A DNA stretch of 64,000 nt from Bilabrum cf. latius (taxonomy: Eukaryota > Bigyra: Bicosoecida > Bigyra > Bicosoecida): assembly GCA_965178125.1 (NCBI GenBank), contig OZ237735.1, positions 1,798,001-1,862,000 of the forward strand, in the 5' to 3' direction. A model generated the notes under the pieces. It worked only from the letters and a program-made list of their open reading frames with translations. It was not told where the DNA came from and did no database searches. Of the stretch, positions 1 to 11,174 are shown piece by piece; position 1 is the stretch's first letter; every line of letters begins with the position of its first letter. The translations under genes were made by a program, and so were the position numbers.

Positions 1-3000
1 GCCGAGCACCTCTCTGGAACAGTCAACTTCCGCTCAGGTTCAAGTACGCTATTGAGACGTTCCAAGACTGCATCTTCCGCCAGCGAAACTTCATCTAGAA
101 GAAACATGCTTCCGTCAAGCATAGATTCAACCAAAGGACCATCAGCCCATTCGAATAGTTGCCTTGCGCTGTCACGACAGGACACAACAATGTCTCGTGT
201 ACGCTCAACACTCGGATCTACCTCAGATTGCGGCTCCGAGGCTGCGGCTTCGCTTCTACCAGTGGCAGTTCTGCGAACCTTGGCGGCTTGGTGCTCCTCT
301 AGCTGCTTGTCAGGCCGCTCACGCTTGTCACCCGACCTGTCGCGGTCATCATTGTCTATCAAGCGAAGCATATCATCGTAAGCCATCTAAGCAAGGTGGT
401 CGAGCTCAGGTGGGGAGTCATCGCTAGTACGGGACAAGTATGCAAACACGGCAGTAGCGGCATCGTACTTAAGTTGCCTTCGTCGTTGAGCTCGAAGCGG
501 GCGCATGCTTCCGATAAAATCCGTAGCGTCCATCGTCTAGTGGCAATTGACAATGCGAAGAGCCTGGTTCCTCAGCTTTGCGACAAACTGCACAGCACTG
601 GTTTTACCTGTCCCAGTTTCTCCGACTAAAAGTACTGGTTCCTTGTAGAACATGCATTTAACGAGAAGCGCAACGACTCGCCTAAGCTGCTGGGTCCACG
701 TCAGGTCTGGGAGCTCCTTCGAGTCCATGGTATCCGCAACCCTGCTATTGGACGTAGTAGAGGGGCTTGCTTGAGCGGGAGCAGACGCTGCTTTGTCGCC
801 GTGCGCATACAAAGCAGGGTCTCCATACAGATCTGATGGACATAACGAGCACTTGCAGGTTCTTTGCAACACATCCATCAGCACGTTTTGCTCATCCTTG
901 ACACGCAGCCGTTCTGCCAAGAGCATGTACCCACTGCAGCCAAGTTCTTGCCAAGTTGACGGCACACGGGCAGCCCAGCGCAGTAGGTCCCGTGTAGTAA
1001 CGAACGAAGTGCTTCCAGCAAATACGTCAGAAGCCTGCCGTGCACGCCGAAGCTCAGCAGCGACTCGAACCATTGCCTCAGCAAACGGAGGTGCAATATG
1101 AGACGACTTCACGATAATCTCCTTGAGCTCACTCTCAGGTGCCTCATCTACACGAAGTTCAAAAAATCGATTTCGAAACGCTCGGCTGAGGGGCTTCCTT
1201 CCACCGTATGTGCCGCCGGCCGGGTTCTAGGTTGCGAATAGCCTGAACCGCGGGGAAGCTCGCACAACCTCCTGAGTCTCCGGGATATAAAGCTCCCGAT
1301 TGTCGTCCAACAATCGGTTCAAAGCTTCTAGAACTTCTGTAGGTGCAAGGTTTAGCTCATCTAGCACAAGCCAAGCGCCCTACCTCGCAGCTGCGACCAG
1401 TACCCCCTCCTTAAACTCCAAAGAACCAGCACCAGTTGGCTAAAAAGAACCAAAATACTCACTAATATCAGTATTCTAGTGGTTGTTCACCCTATAGCAC
1501 ATGTTTCCGGTCCGGGCGGCGAGGTACTCAACAAGAGAGGTTTTGCCTGAGGAAGTGGGTCCCTGCAGGAGCACAGGAGACTTGGAACACGCTACGGCCC
1601 GGGCAAGGTTACGCAGATTGAATTGTACGCTCGCGGTCATGACATACCTGCGCTGTCCAGCTGCATCGTCTGCTGAGAACCCAGCTGCCCAATCGAGTGG
1701 CTCAGAATCACCGGTGGCTATGTCGAAGCAGTCAATTAAAACGCCGCTAGCCCGTACTTCTGGCACAGACATGTCACCGGGGAGGTTCGACACTGCAGAG
1801 TGGCAGGCGAGTACTAGCTAAGCATATCCAGCAGAATCGGTACCCGATGATCGAAGCTCACGCAAGAAGTCTATTGATTGCACGGCAGTACCTGGGCTCC
1901 CACGAGCGGTCTTCTTGGACCCCTTGGACTTGCGCTTCTTGGATTTGCCCAGGTTGGCTGTGTCTATAGCTGGCTGGATCTGCGTCGCGTACGCAGCGCA
2001 CAGCCCTTCAAACAATGCGCCTTTCGCTGATAGACCAGAATTCAGGAGCGAGCAGAATGACTTGCACGCTCGCACTAGGGTACGGAGGCTGTACTGCGGC
2101 GCCGCACCGGCACTGTCAACCAGTGCTCCTGAGAACGCCAGAACGCGCGACTTAACATGAAAACTTACGATTCCGTCGATGCATGCCGCGAGGTCAGAGT
2201 CGTCAATCGCTTCACAAGGTCGCAGTATTCCAAGAACGATGCTTTTTAGGTCATCTTCATCATCTACGTCAGAAACCCACACTTCTGTGAATCGCTGCCG
2301 AATTCCCGGTGGGAGGTCCTTCTTGCCGATATCTGTGGCAGGATTCATCGCCCCGATGAGTTGAAAGCCAGGATGGCGAGAAATAGGCTGTGAATCACCG
2401 CGTTCGGACAAGATAACAGATCCATCTTCGGATTCCAGCAAGCCAAGTAGTCGCTGGAGGGCCTCGTGAGGCGCCAAATTGATCTCATCCAACAGAATCC
2501 AGTGCCCATTCATAATGGCCTTCGTTAGGGGTCCGAGCTCAAAGCGGAATGCAGCCCCAGCACTTTCCAGAGACTTCGAGTCTTTCTTGAGGATATCAAG
2601 CATGCGCTGGAATCGTCGAAGCTCCGTGGCCCACCGATCCCACTGGATACGTACATGAGGTGATACGGTGTGGCCCCTATCAATCTTGCTTGTCGCAAGC
2701 GCGAGTGCCCGTGCCATCCCAGCCGCAAGCCGGGGGTAGTTCTTTCGGTCCAGTGCGTCGGCAAGGGAGGACAAGAACTTTGAGTTTGAGTCGCTCTTAA
2801 ACACAGATGGGAACAGCTCGCCAACCAATTCGCGGTACAAATCGAGGGCCACACGTCGAGCAGGTGCAGGCCTGTAACCGCCTAGCAAGTCTCCAATGTC
2901 GGTCTATGCGCTCATGTTGACCACGACCAACTTTGCATTCACCATCTCCGCGAGTGCCTGTACCGCTGCGGTTTTACCGTTGCCAGTTTCACCCACAAGA

Positions 3001-6000
3001 AGCATTGGTTCTCGATCCTGCACTGCGCAGGCCACTTGCTCAAGAGTCCTGCAACCCGACACTGTAGGTGCGAATGAATCTGGCAGTCCACTAGAGGCTT
3101 CCATAGCGGCTGCAGATCTAACTCCGGATGTTCGAGCAACCGGCAGAGAGGCTCGGCCAATTCGAACGCTGTCTAGATGGCTGTCAATGTGAGGGGCGGA
3201 GTAGTAGCTATCCACCAACTCCGCTGCATGAAGTCCCCACTCTGGAGAAATGGTCTCAAGTACAAGGCCAGCATCGTGCTTGTCAGATATCCGAGCGCCA
3301 TACATGTCCATGCCGTGCTTTGCAATACTTAGCCGAGCATCCGTGCTCAACGAATCCTGTCGCACTACGGAATCTTCTCCATCTGAAAACATGCAAGCGA
3401 CCCTACGTGCCCAACGTAGAGTATCATTGACTGTAAGGCGCTATCGCAGCGCTTCAATGCTAACCTATGACATCCGATCACCGGCGTCCGGTGATGCCCC
3501 CGCCGCTGTTGAAGCAAGGGCAGCAAGTCGTTCAGTCGCAATCTGTCTGGTGACTCCGGCCGACTGCACCTCGGCAAGCCGAACGAGAGACATGTGCGAG
3601 CTAACAATCCCGCGAACAGTCCTCTCGTGCAGCACAGGAAAACACCCTCTAATCAAAGATACTAACTCAGTCGTCTGTGGCGGTTGCGATTCAACAGCAC
3701 ACAGTAAATGCTGGCACCCAACCAATCGCGGCAGCGACCCAACGCTACCCGCAAGTCCAAACCGAAAGTCCGCAACCGAGTCATGTTCAGCGGCGAGCTG
3801 CGCAGCTAAGCCACTGGAAGATATTGGTTCGATGTTAGACTTATCACCAATGACATTCTAAGGAGCCCAGACTCTTGACAAAGAACCTGTCGATTCAAGC
3901 GGGAGCGGCACGTTGCTGGTCCCATCCTCTAGTTCGGTTGGGGCTCCACTGTCAGCTTGAATAGACAAAGTCGCCGTAAAGAACATGCGGAACCGTCGAT
4001 TCGCACGGGCCACCAAGGTCTCCCGCTCCTCTTGGTCTGAGAGAAGTGCAATACTGGAGGATGCAACCGCGCTGCATGCGGACTTGTGATCAGACCTGTA
4101 GCCTTGCTGCAGCTGCATAGCTGTCTGCTCTTTCCCAGGAACTTGCACGCTTTTCCCGTCCAGCAAAGGCATAATCGCTGAAACCAAGTCCGCAGAGAGT
4201 TGGTCGGCTCCCTCGAACACAATCCAGCTACCTGACCTGGCAGCCTCAAGTACGGTCCCGGCTTTCCATTCGAATTCACCGGGAGTATCAGAGACAGAGT
4301 ACTGACCGAAAAGATCCTTCCCAGAAGCAGTATCGTCAAGATGCAATGATACGACTGAGACTGGGCTAGGAGGCTGCGGCGGGATGGCCTTCGGCACAAA
4401 AGGCAAACGAGCTGACCGGGTCCATTGCAGGTGCAGCTGGTGCCGGAGCCGAGCCAAGGACTCTATACTCGATGTCTTGCCGCTCCCGCTTGGCCCATAC
4501 AAAAGAACACTTACACCTGATTCAGACTGACTCACAATGCTCCTTAGCAGGGCCAGCGTAGAGTCGTTCAGAACTACAGGGTGGCTGTCCGACTCAGTTG
4601 TTCGGTCGAGCGCGGCGCTGTCAAACGAAGACTCGCCCCAGAGAGGCACACCAGCGAGCATATCAAGTGCCTCGAAAAACGACGCATTGTCCTGGTCAGC
4701 ATGTTCGACTGACGATTCGCCGAGTCCAGTGAAGTGGGATCCTTGGGAAAGCTCGTGCTGGTGCTGCCACACTGCGTCGGGATCCAGCAGGCACTCTGCA
4801 AGATCCAGGCCATTGGTACTTTGGGCTGACGAAGCAATTATGGCAGCGGCTTCGGCAGCCTAGCAATTCAAGCTCTCAATGCGCTATTTGCGAAGCACTT
4901 CCAGAGCCGCCTCCCGAGTCCCTGTGCCCTGCCAAGACGGGTGCAGCTATCCCGGATCAACTCCAGCAAGCTGGGGCGGCAGCACCCTGAAGCACGGGTC
5001 CTATTGCAGGCAGCCCATCATGGGGCCGTGAGAGCCAACTGCTTCTTGCTATACCTAGGTATACGTTGGGTCAATCTGGCTTTGGGGACCCGATGCGGCT
5101 GCAGACGACGAGCTAGAGCTTGAGTTCACGCTGAAGCTAGGGGCGTTGCCGCCGGCGGCACCACCAGTTGCTGGGCCCGCAGCGGCGTCACTTGAGCTAG
5201 AAGCAGCAGCAGCTTCAGTATTGTGCGACGAATCGCCAGCAGAGTCTACGGCAACGTCCTAAATATCTCCGTTTCTTGAACGTTTCCGTGATTGGACGGG
5301 ACCTACCGATGCGGACTCAGGCGGAGACCACGGCACCGACGCGGCCCTGAACTGCCAGTTGGACTTAACAGCGTCGCGGGCCACAACTCTACAGTTGGAA
5401 GCGACCATTTCAAGGGCCGCAAGGGCACAGCTCTGGCAGAAAGGGTCGGCGGTCTGCATCAGGAAGTCATGGAGCTTGCTCATCGGCTGCCGGGCGATCC
5501 ACACCGGTACGACAGCAGCTGCCTGGGCACTGAACGCACCGCACAGCAAATCGTTGGGCTCTGGAACATACTATGCCTCAGCTTGGGCTGCGGCGCCGGC
5601 CGCCTCCATCCAAAGCACGGCTCCCCAAGCTACCTGCCGGGCCATCAGCAACAGGTCCTCTGCCTTGCCGCACGAACCTGGTGTCGCGGATTCAATGGCC
5701 AAATCAATGGCCCCAACCCCACGGCTACATGCATCCGCATCTACATTTAGGACTTCGATCAGCCCACGTCTCGATGCGTTCGGCACCTGTGCGAGGCGAC
5801 CGATTCCCAGGAATGCTACGCTCCTGCTCGGGCCCGCTTGCGCTGCTTGAGACGGCGGGCTGCGCGACCCAGCTGCACCCGAATCATGCTCACAGAAGTG
5901 AATCTGGTATGCACTCAGCAGAAGTTCGCTTAGTACGGGCCTGCTATGCCTAACAATAAGTGGTGCCCAAGCAGGGGACACTGCTAGTTGCGCACTTTCC

Positions 6001-6098
6001 AACGCCGCTGACTGGAGCTGAGCAAGTGTATCAGGCTTCTTATGATTGCCAGTGTGCGATTGACTTGTCTGTGAACATATGAGGGGGGCAATTACCAT
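1..6098 (-). CDS. MDN1: Midasin (AAA+ ribosome-assembly ATPase), N-terminal part
   Basis: Midasin/Rea1 is the dynein-like AAA+ machine that strips assembly factors from pre-60S ribosomes in the nucleus. Reading through TAG as Gln gives about 2,030 residues in one frame. Four AAA modules are visible with Walker A motifs GPSGSGKT (about residue 534), GETGNGKT (about 1035), GPTSSGKT (about 1518) and GETGTGKT (about 1828). Family signatures follow each: NMSAQTDIGDLLGGYRP (AAA2), NNHQNTDISEYFGSFQP and FATQNP (AAA3), NCHQ, then LLDEVSLAEDAVLERLNSVL (AAA4). In each of these the Q is TAG. Nineteen in-frame TAGs occur. The rest (AAA5-6, linker, MIDAS domain) lies beyond the left edge. The 5' end is uncertain: the first in-frame ATG after an upstream TGA is at 6098, but a spliced upstream exon is possible because residues 1-400 resemble midasin only weakly. 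Identification of the AAA part is firm. Confidence 0.93.
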
Positions 6099-6461
6099 TA
6101 AATTCGGGCGTGCGCGGTGTGAGATGGATTGGAGTGCTTCAGGTCTACCTAACGTCAACTCACGATACGCACGACCTCAGAGATGGACTTAAGAGATATA
6201 CGGCTCTCGCCTGCAGCATCATGTAATGTTTTACAGAACTAGAGCCACAACGATGCGTTCAAACGATCCATCGTTGGCAAAAAGACCGATTGTATTAGCC
6301 TGCAGTTCGATCGAGGGAACGACCACGAAGAACGTTCCTTCAGTGCAACCAAAAATCGCCGGCGGCAGCGAATAAACTTCTTCCTCAGCGAGGAACTAGT
6401 AATACCAGCAGATCTCTAGGCATACCAGTGCTGCTTGGGCTTGATAGGGTGTCGAGCAACT
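6099..6461. other. Divergent intergenic region between midasin and carnitine acyltransferase
   Basis: These 363 bases separate two divergent start codons and presumably hold both promoters and 5' leaders. I see no RNA gene, repeat or clear TATA box. A short upstream exon of midasin could lie here but I cannot define its borders. Confidence 0.4.
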
Positions 6462-8900
6462 ATGAACCCGCCACACAAAGTAGGACTGTCTTTCGCTTCT
6501 AACTAGAAGCTGCCGAAATTGCCGGTACCCCCGCTCCACGGCACCTTGGCAAAATTATTAGGAAGCCTTCTTCCTCTAGCGAGATCCGCTGACGAAGCAG
6601 CGGCTGCAGTTGCGCGAGTGCTGGACTGCCTTCGCACTGGATCGTAGGCGAGACGAGCCCATCAGCTCTTGCTCCGCAAACAAAGGCTTGCAGGCCGCAG
6701 TCGTGATAGTTCAAGCGCAACAGACCATGATGAAAGCGGGTCATGGATGCTTAAATGGTGGAATCGAGAGGCGTATCTTGCCATAGATGCCCCGCTGCCG
6801 ATCAACATTTCGTATTTTATGCTCACAGCTCGTCCCCGGCAGCCTGCCAGATAGTCTGAACGCGGAGGACGACTTTCCGCTCTAATGCTTGCGTACCGTG
6901 CCGCTCTACTTTTAGAAGCAATACCTCCATCCTAGGCACGGGCGGTTCCCCTTCCGGCCGGAGGCTCAAATCCCCGCAGCAAGCGAGCAACGTTGTGCAT
7001 GCTTCCGTTTAAGCATCTGTTCCATACCTGCCGCGTACCTTGCTTACAACGTTGTGGTATGTAGCAAGACGAAGTGCACCTTGGCTGGGAAAAGCACACG
7101 AAAGCGCACGACGGGTGTGCGGCGGTCCTGGCCAGCCCAGGCAGAGCCGGGCCGGCGGAACTGGCTTCTGCCCTAGAGAAATGCCCTCCCGTCGAGATCA
7201 CCGTGCTATATAAGGGGCGCGTGGTTCTGCTTAGGGTGCCAGGCCATGTGCTTGCGTCTGCCCAGAGAGTCGCAGCCGCGTGGTTCGGCGCCGACGGGGG
7301 CAAGCCCGCTGGAGATCCTGCTCGATTGCTCGGCTCAGCCGCAGCGGACCTCGGGGAGTCTGCCTCGTGGCTATCGCGCGCGTTTGAAGATGCCAAGGAA
7401 CTAATGGAGGGCCTGCCAAAGCCGGGTGGGGATGGGGCCCCGGGCCTGGGTGCTCTCACGGCGTCTCGCCGCAGCCACTGGGCTAGGGCTTGGCCGTCGT
7501 TTGTGCGTTATGTGGGCGACGAGAGAGCCAAGTCCATCCTTGGAGCGGCTTTCACGGTGTGCTTGGACAGCCGTGAGCTTGGCGGGGACTGCTCCCGGGA
7601 GTCGCTTGGCCGCGCGCTGCTGCACGGCGACCCCGAGGCGGACGCTGCTGCTGCCACGGATCGGTGGTACGATTCCAGGCTGCAGCTCGTGACGTTCCGA
7701 AGCGGAGATGCCGGCATCGTGGCAGAGCATAGTACCACTGACGGGGCGCCTGTGGCTGAGATGCTCCACGCAGTCACGAGGGCAGAAGCACAGGTCTCGT
7801 GGCAGTCGGCGTGGCAGGGCCCGTCCTCTGGGGCAGGCGCAGATGTGGACGGGCTGGGCCTCGTGGCAAGGCCACCATCATCAGACCCAGGCGCGCGCGC
7901 GTATCTGTTGCCGGTAGTCCCGCCGATGGACGCAGGGCGACCTGCCAGTGAGTTGGCAGAGCTGCCGGAGGACTTGAGAGTTGCTGCGGCTGTGGCAGCG
8001 AGCGAGGCTGCAGCGACTGCCAGAGGCCACGTCACGAGGGAGGTTCGGCTCAAGCTGGGTGCCAAGCAGTTGAAGGGTGCAAACTGCTCCCCCGATGCTT
8101 TTGCGCAGCTGGCCATCTCGCTTGCGTGGTGCATCGCGCACGAGAAGGCTGCGATCCAGGGAGGCGTGCCGGTGGGCACCGGGGGCAAGCACGCCGACAG
8201 CCCCGATGGAGGGGACACGCCGTGGCTGGTTGCACAGTACGAGCCCGCCCAGGCTCGACGCTTCTCGGGCGGTCGCACTGCGTGCATCCGCAGCTCCACA
8301 CCCGAGCTTATGGAGGCAGTCAGCTCGTGCCTGTCCCTCTGGAGGAGGTGGCACCCCGAGGCGGCGCGCAGAGCATCGACTCTCGTACGATAGGCCATGC
8401 ACAGGCACGGCGTGCTGTCAGCCGAGGCTGCGGCGGGGCACGACGTGGACCGACACCTCTTCGGGATGCAGCAGGCGCTCGAGGAGGCGGGGGGCGGCCC
8501 TAGGTCGCAGGCGGCCGCTGGGCTGCGTCATGGCGATCTAGGGCGACTGCTGGGGGATTCGCTGGTGAGCCGCAGCGCGAAATGGAGGATCAGCACCAGC
8601 AACTTGACGCTGCCCGGCGTGTCTCTCTGGGGGTGGGGAGAGGTAGTGCCTGACGGCATCGGGGTGGCGTACAGCCTGCACGGTGCCGAGCTGCACTTTC
8701 ACGTGTGTGGGCAAAGTACTGCCAAGATTGGATAGAGCGTCAAAACGCTTGTTCGGAGGGAAATAGGAGAGGGCGTGCACGGAAGTAGCGGCCGGTCGAC
8801 CATTCCACTTGCGCTCGCGGTTGCAGACGCCCTGCCGGACGCCACTCATGTCCTGTGGCGGCTGGTTTGCGGACTGCCGAGCTCGAAGGCAAAATTGTGA
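6462..8900 (+). CDS. Carnitine/choline acyltransferase, probably peroxisomal
   Basis: Transfers acyl groups between CoA and carnitine. The frame from ATG 6462 to TGA 8898-8900 encodes 812 residues with at least seven TAG codons read as Gln and no intron. The N-terminus KLPKLPVPPLHGTLAKLL and the WMLKWWNREAYLAIDAPLPI block are classic family landmarks. The catalytic His is in EHSTTDG (His423). The CoA/carnitine-site blocks KLKGANCSPDAFAQLA and RRFSGGRTACIRSSTPE and the late STSNLTLPG...VVPDGIGVAY block follow in the usual order. The chain ends Ser-Ser-Lys-Ala-Lys-Leu, so AKL could act as a type 1 peroxisomal targeting signal. I see no mitochondrial presequence or membrane pair, which favours a carnitine acetyl/octanoyl-transferase-like enzyme over outer-membrane CPT1. 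Chain-length specificity cannot be read from the sequence. The start is supported by the family match beginning within 20 residues of the ATG. Confidence 0.93.
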
Positions 8901-9241
8901 GTGTTTGTACTCTCAAGCATAAACAATTATACCAAGCTTACTTAGTTTGCGGTCACAGTGTAAGTTGTGTGTGGATGCCTTGTGATTTGATTTCGAGATC
9001 GGAGCAGTTTGGGAACACCAATCCGTAGCCACACAAGATACCTTCTTCAATTCCACATGTTTCCACCGGTCTACAGAGTGCGATCAAAGAGTGACACAGA
9101 GTGCGACTGGAGAAACGCGAGAAACGCGCCACGAGATCGCAATAATGCGGTGTCTAGGCAAGTTGCGGAATTTGCTGCAGCCCAATCACCTCGGTCGTGT
9201 AAGTTAGCCGCATTTGCCTGACAGAATGATACCTTATATAT
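8901..9241. other. Intergenic region before the transporter gene
   Basis: These 341 bases lie between the acyltransferase stop and the transporter ORF. An AT-rich TATATATA tract sits at about 9233-9241, next to the first ATG of the transporter, and could be a TATA element if the real start is further downstream. Nothing else is recognisable. Confidence 0.35.
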
Positions 9242-10957
9242 ATGAAAAAAACACATGGGCGTGCGAGGATGCGAAAAAAATTGCTGGGGTGGCGGGGAAT
9301 CGCTATCGGCACTAGGCCTACGCGTGCTACAAGGTTCCACACGAATAGGTACCGGTTAAAAGCACAGCGTGGAGTGGAGCTTGAACCAAGTCACGAATTC
9401 GCAGATATTATGCTTGAATCCGGGCGAAGTGCCATGTTTTCCGCTGATCTTCCGAGGGAATCTCGCCAAGCACAGTTCCTCGGGGCGGCAATTGCGAAAA
9501 CCCGCCCACGTGGCCGCCGACCGATCGTTCCGGCGAACGACGCTGATGAGAGCGTACAAGGACTTGATCAAATCCATGTTCATGTGCCTGGCAATAACGT
9601 CGTCGAGCAAGTCGATACATCCAAAGATAGCCCAAGCAGCTCGCCGCCACTGGCTGCCGGATGGTGGAACCTTTCCCTCGCTGTAGTGCTGCTTGCATTC
9701 TACTCCTTCACGTTCTTCATCAATTCAGTAGCGTCCCGCTTGATTCCTGACAGCGCATCATCCCCACCAAAGCTTCTGATCATGATGGCACTGGGAAGGA
9801 CATTCGGTCTGACGACTGCCTTCGCTGGCCTTGCGACTTGTGGCGGTGTACCAGGCTCCGACCTGTCTGACCGCTTGCACTGCGCCCCAAGCAGCGGCCT
9901 TGTCATCTCTGTGTTCATCCAGGCTTCTAGCCTTATCGGGTTCATCCCGTTCTTCATCCTGAGCACAACCGGCGAGGTATCCGCGCTAGCTCCGCTAGTT
10001 GCTATGCACAGCATGATACCTGTGATTTCTGGAATGATGTGCGGGGGAGAGCGGAGGACCCTGCTCAAGATCGGCGCGGCGCTGCTGTCCATGGTTGCCA
10101 CACTACTGCTTGGGTTTGCCGCCGCTCGCGGCGGTGGTGAGGATTCTGGCAGTGGGCCGTGGGGTGTTGACGGTGCTCTGCTGCTCGTGCTGCAGCTCGT
10201 GCTGCTCACGGCTGTTGTGGGGCTCTGGGGCACGTCAGACTTGCTCTCCACCGGTGTGGCGAGGCGAGTACAGCTCTACAGCGTCATGGTGACCAACCTC
10301 TTCGGTGTCCTGCTGGTACTCTGCGGCAGCCTGCTGTACGATGTGTGGGTTGGCACTGGTGGTGCGTGGGGCCCATTCCATTGGACGCAGGCCCTGTACG
10401 TTGGGTCGAACTGCCTTGCCATGTGGACTTGGTTCATGTTCGTGCGCCTGGGCAAGCACTGCGAGGCCAGCTTTTTCGTTCCAATCGTGGGCTCGTACCC
10501 GACAGTGACTGCCATCGCCGGAGCCATCATACTCAAGGAGGACCTAACAGCAGCGAAAATCATCGGGTTGCTGCTCACAGTTGCATCTGTGGTTGCGCTG
10601 GGCTGGCAGGATGCGGTCACACAGGCTGAGCTGCGCGCCAAAGGTGCAACAGCGCAAGCGGAGGCTCCCGCTTCAGCTGGGCGCCTGCCTCACGGTGCGC
10701 AGGAGATCCAGGAGCGCGCGGAGATCGGGCGTGAAGTGCACCCCATGGCTACAGTGGCAGAAACCAAGGGCACCAACTGCGAGTTTGACCAACCGCTGAG
10801 CATTGTTGCCAGGTCTGGGGGAGCAGCAGCGTCGGCCGCCGCCCCGCACCCTCAGGCTATGCCTAGCCACCACAAAATGGATACCCACAAGAAGGCCGAC
10901 CAGCAAGCTGTGGGGGGGCATGGTCTGGAGCTGCCAGTCGTACGTGGTAGCCCTTGA
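9242..10957 (+). CDS. EamA/DMT-like multi-pass membrane transporter
   Basis: A 571-residue open frame ending in TGA, without internal TAG. From about residue 140 it shows roughly ten hydrophobic segments (for example LSLAVVLLAFYSFTFFINSV, LIMMALGRTFGLTTAFAGLA, IIGLLLTVASVVALGWQ). The second half, around VPIVGSYPTVTAIAGAIILKE followed by a last helix, looks like the C-terminal repeat of drug/metabolite (EamA) transporters. Substrate is unknown. The hydrophilic 120-residue C-terminal tail and the basic N-terminus are low-complexity. The start is uncertain: ATG 9242 overlaps a TATA-like tract and the first 55 residues look unlike protein, so the ATG at 9411 may be real. Its 3' end converges on the next gene with 217 bases between. 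Confidence 0.65.
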   Translation: MKKTHGRARMRKKLLGWRGIAIGTRPTRATRFHTNRYRLKAQRGVELEPSHEFADIMLESGRSAMFSADLPRESRQAQFLGAAIAKTRPRGRRPIVPANDADESVQGLDQIHVHVPGNNVVEQVDTSKDSPSSSPPLAAGWWNLSLAVVLLAFYSFTFFINSVASRLIPDSASSPPKLLIMMALGRTFGLTTAFAGLATCGGVPGSDLSDRLHCAPSSGLVISVFIQASSLIGFIPFFILSTTGEVSALAPLVAMHSMIPVISGMMCGGERRTLLKIGAALLSMVATLLLGFAAARGGGEDSGSGPWGVDGALLLVLQLVLLTAVVGLWGTSDLLSTGVARRVQLYSVMVTNLFGVLLVLCGSLLYDVWVGTGGAWGPFHWTQALYVGSNCLAMWTWFMFVRLGKHCEASFFVPIVGSYPTVTAIAGAIILKEDLTAAKIIGLLLTVASVVALGWQDAVTQAELRAKGATAQAEAPASAGRLPHGAQEIQERAEIGREVHPMATVAETKGTNCEFDQPLSIVARSGGAAASAAAPHPQAMPSHHKMDTHKKADQQAVGGHGLELPVVRGSP

Positions 10958-11174
10958 CGCCCAGGGCAAATATGATAATCAAGATGGAAATTGCTGAACA
11001 GATCCAAGCTTCAACCTCATGCGAGTTCAATCGAAGCACAGCATCAGATCGGATGCTAATCAAGGTCCACACCACATTCAGCCCGCACACGGGCAACCCC
11101 TTTCCATCTGCCGCAAACCAATGAATGCCCGAATATTGAGCAAGCGAGCCATCCACAGTTATCTGCGATCGGCC

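Noticed and set aside
6382-6744. Minus-strand ORF as an upstream exon of midasin
   Set aside because: It overlaps the conserved N-terminus of the acyltransferase on the other strand and shows no midasin similarity.
7508-8398. 296-codon minus-strand ORF across the acyltransferase
   Set aside because: Shadow of the GC-rich plus-strand gene; composition is Pro/Ser/Ala-rich and no family is recognisable.
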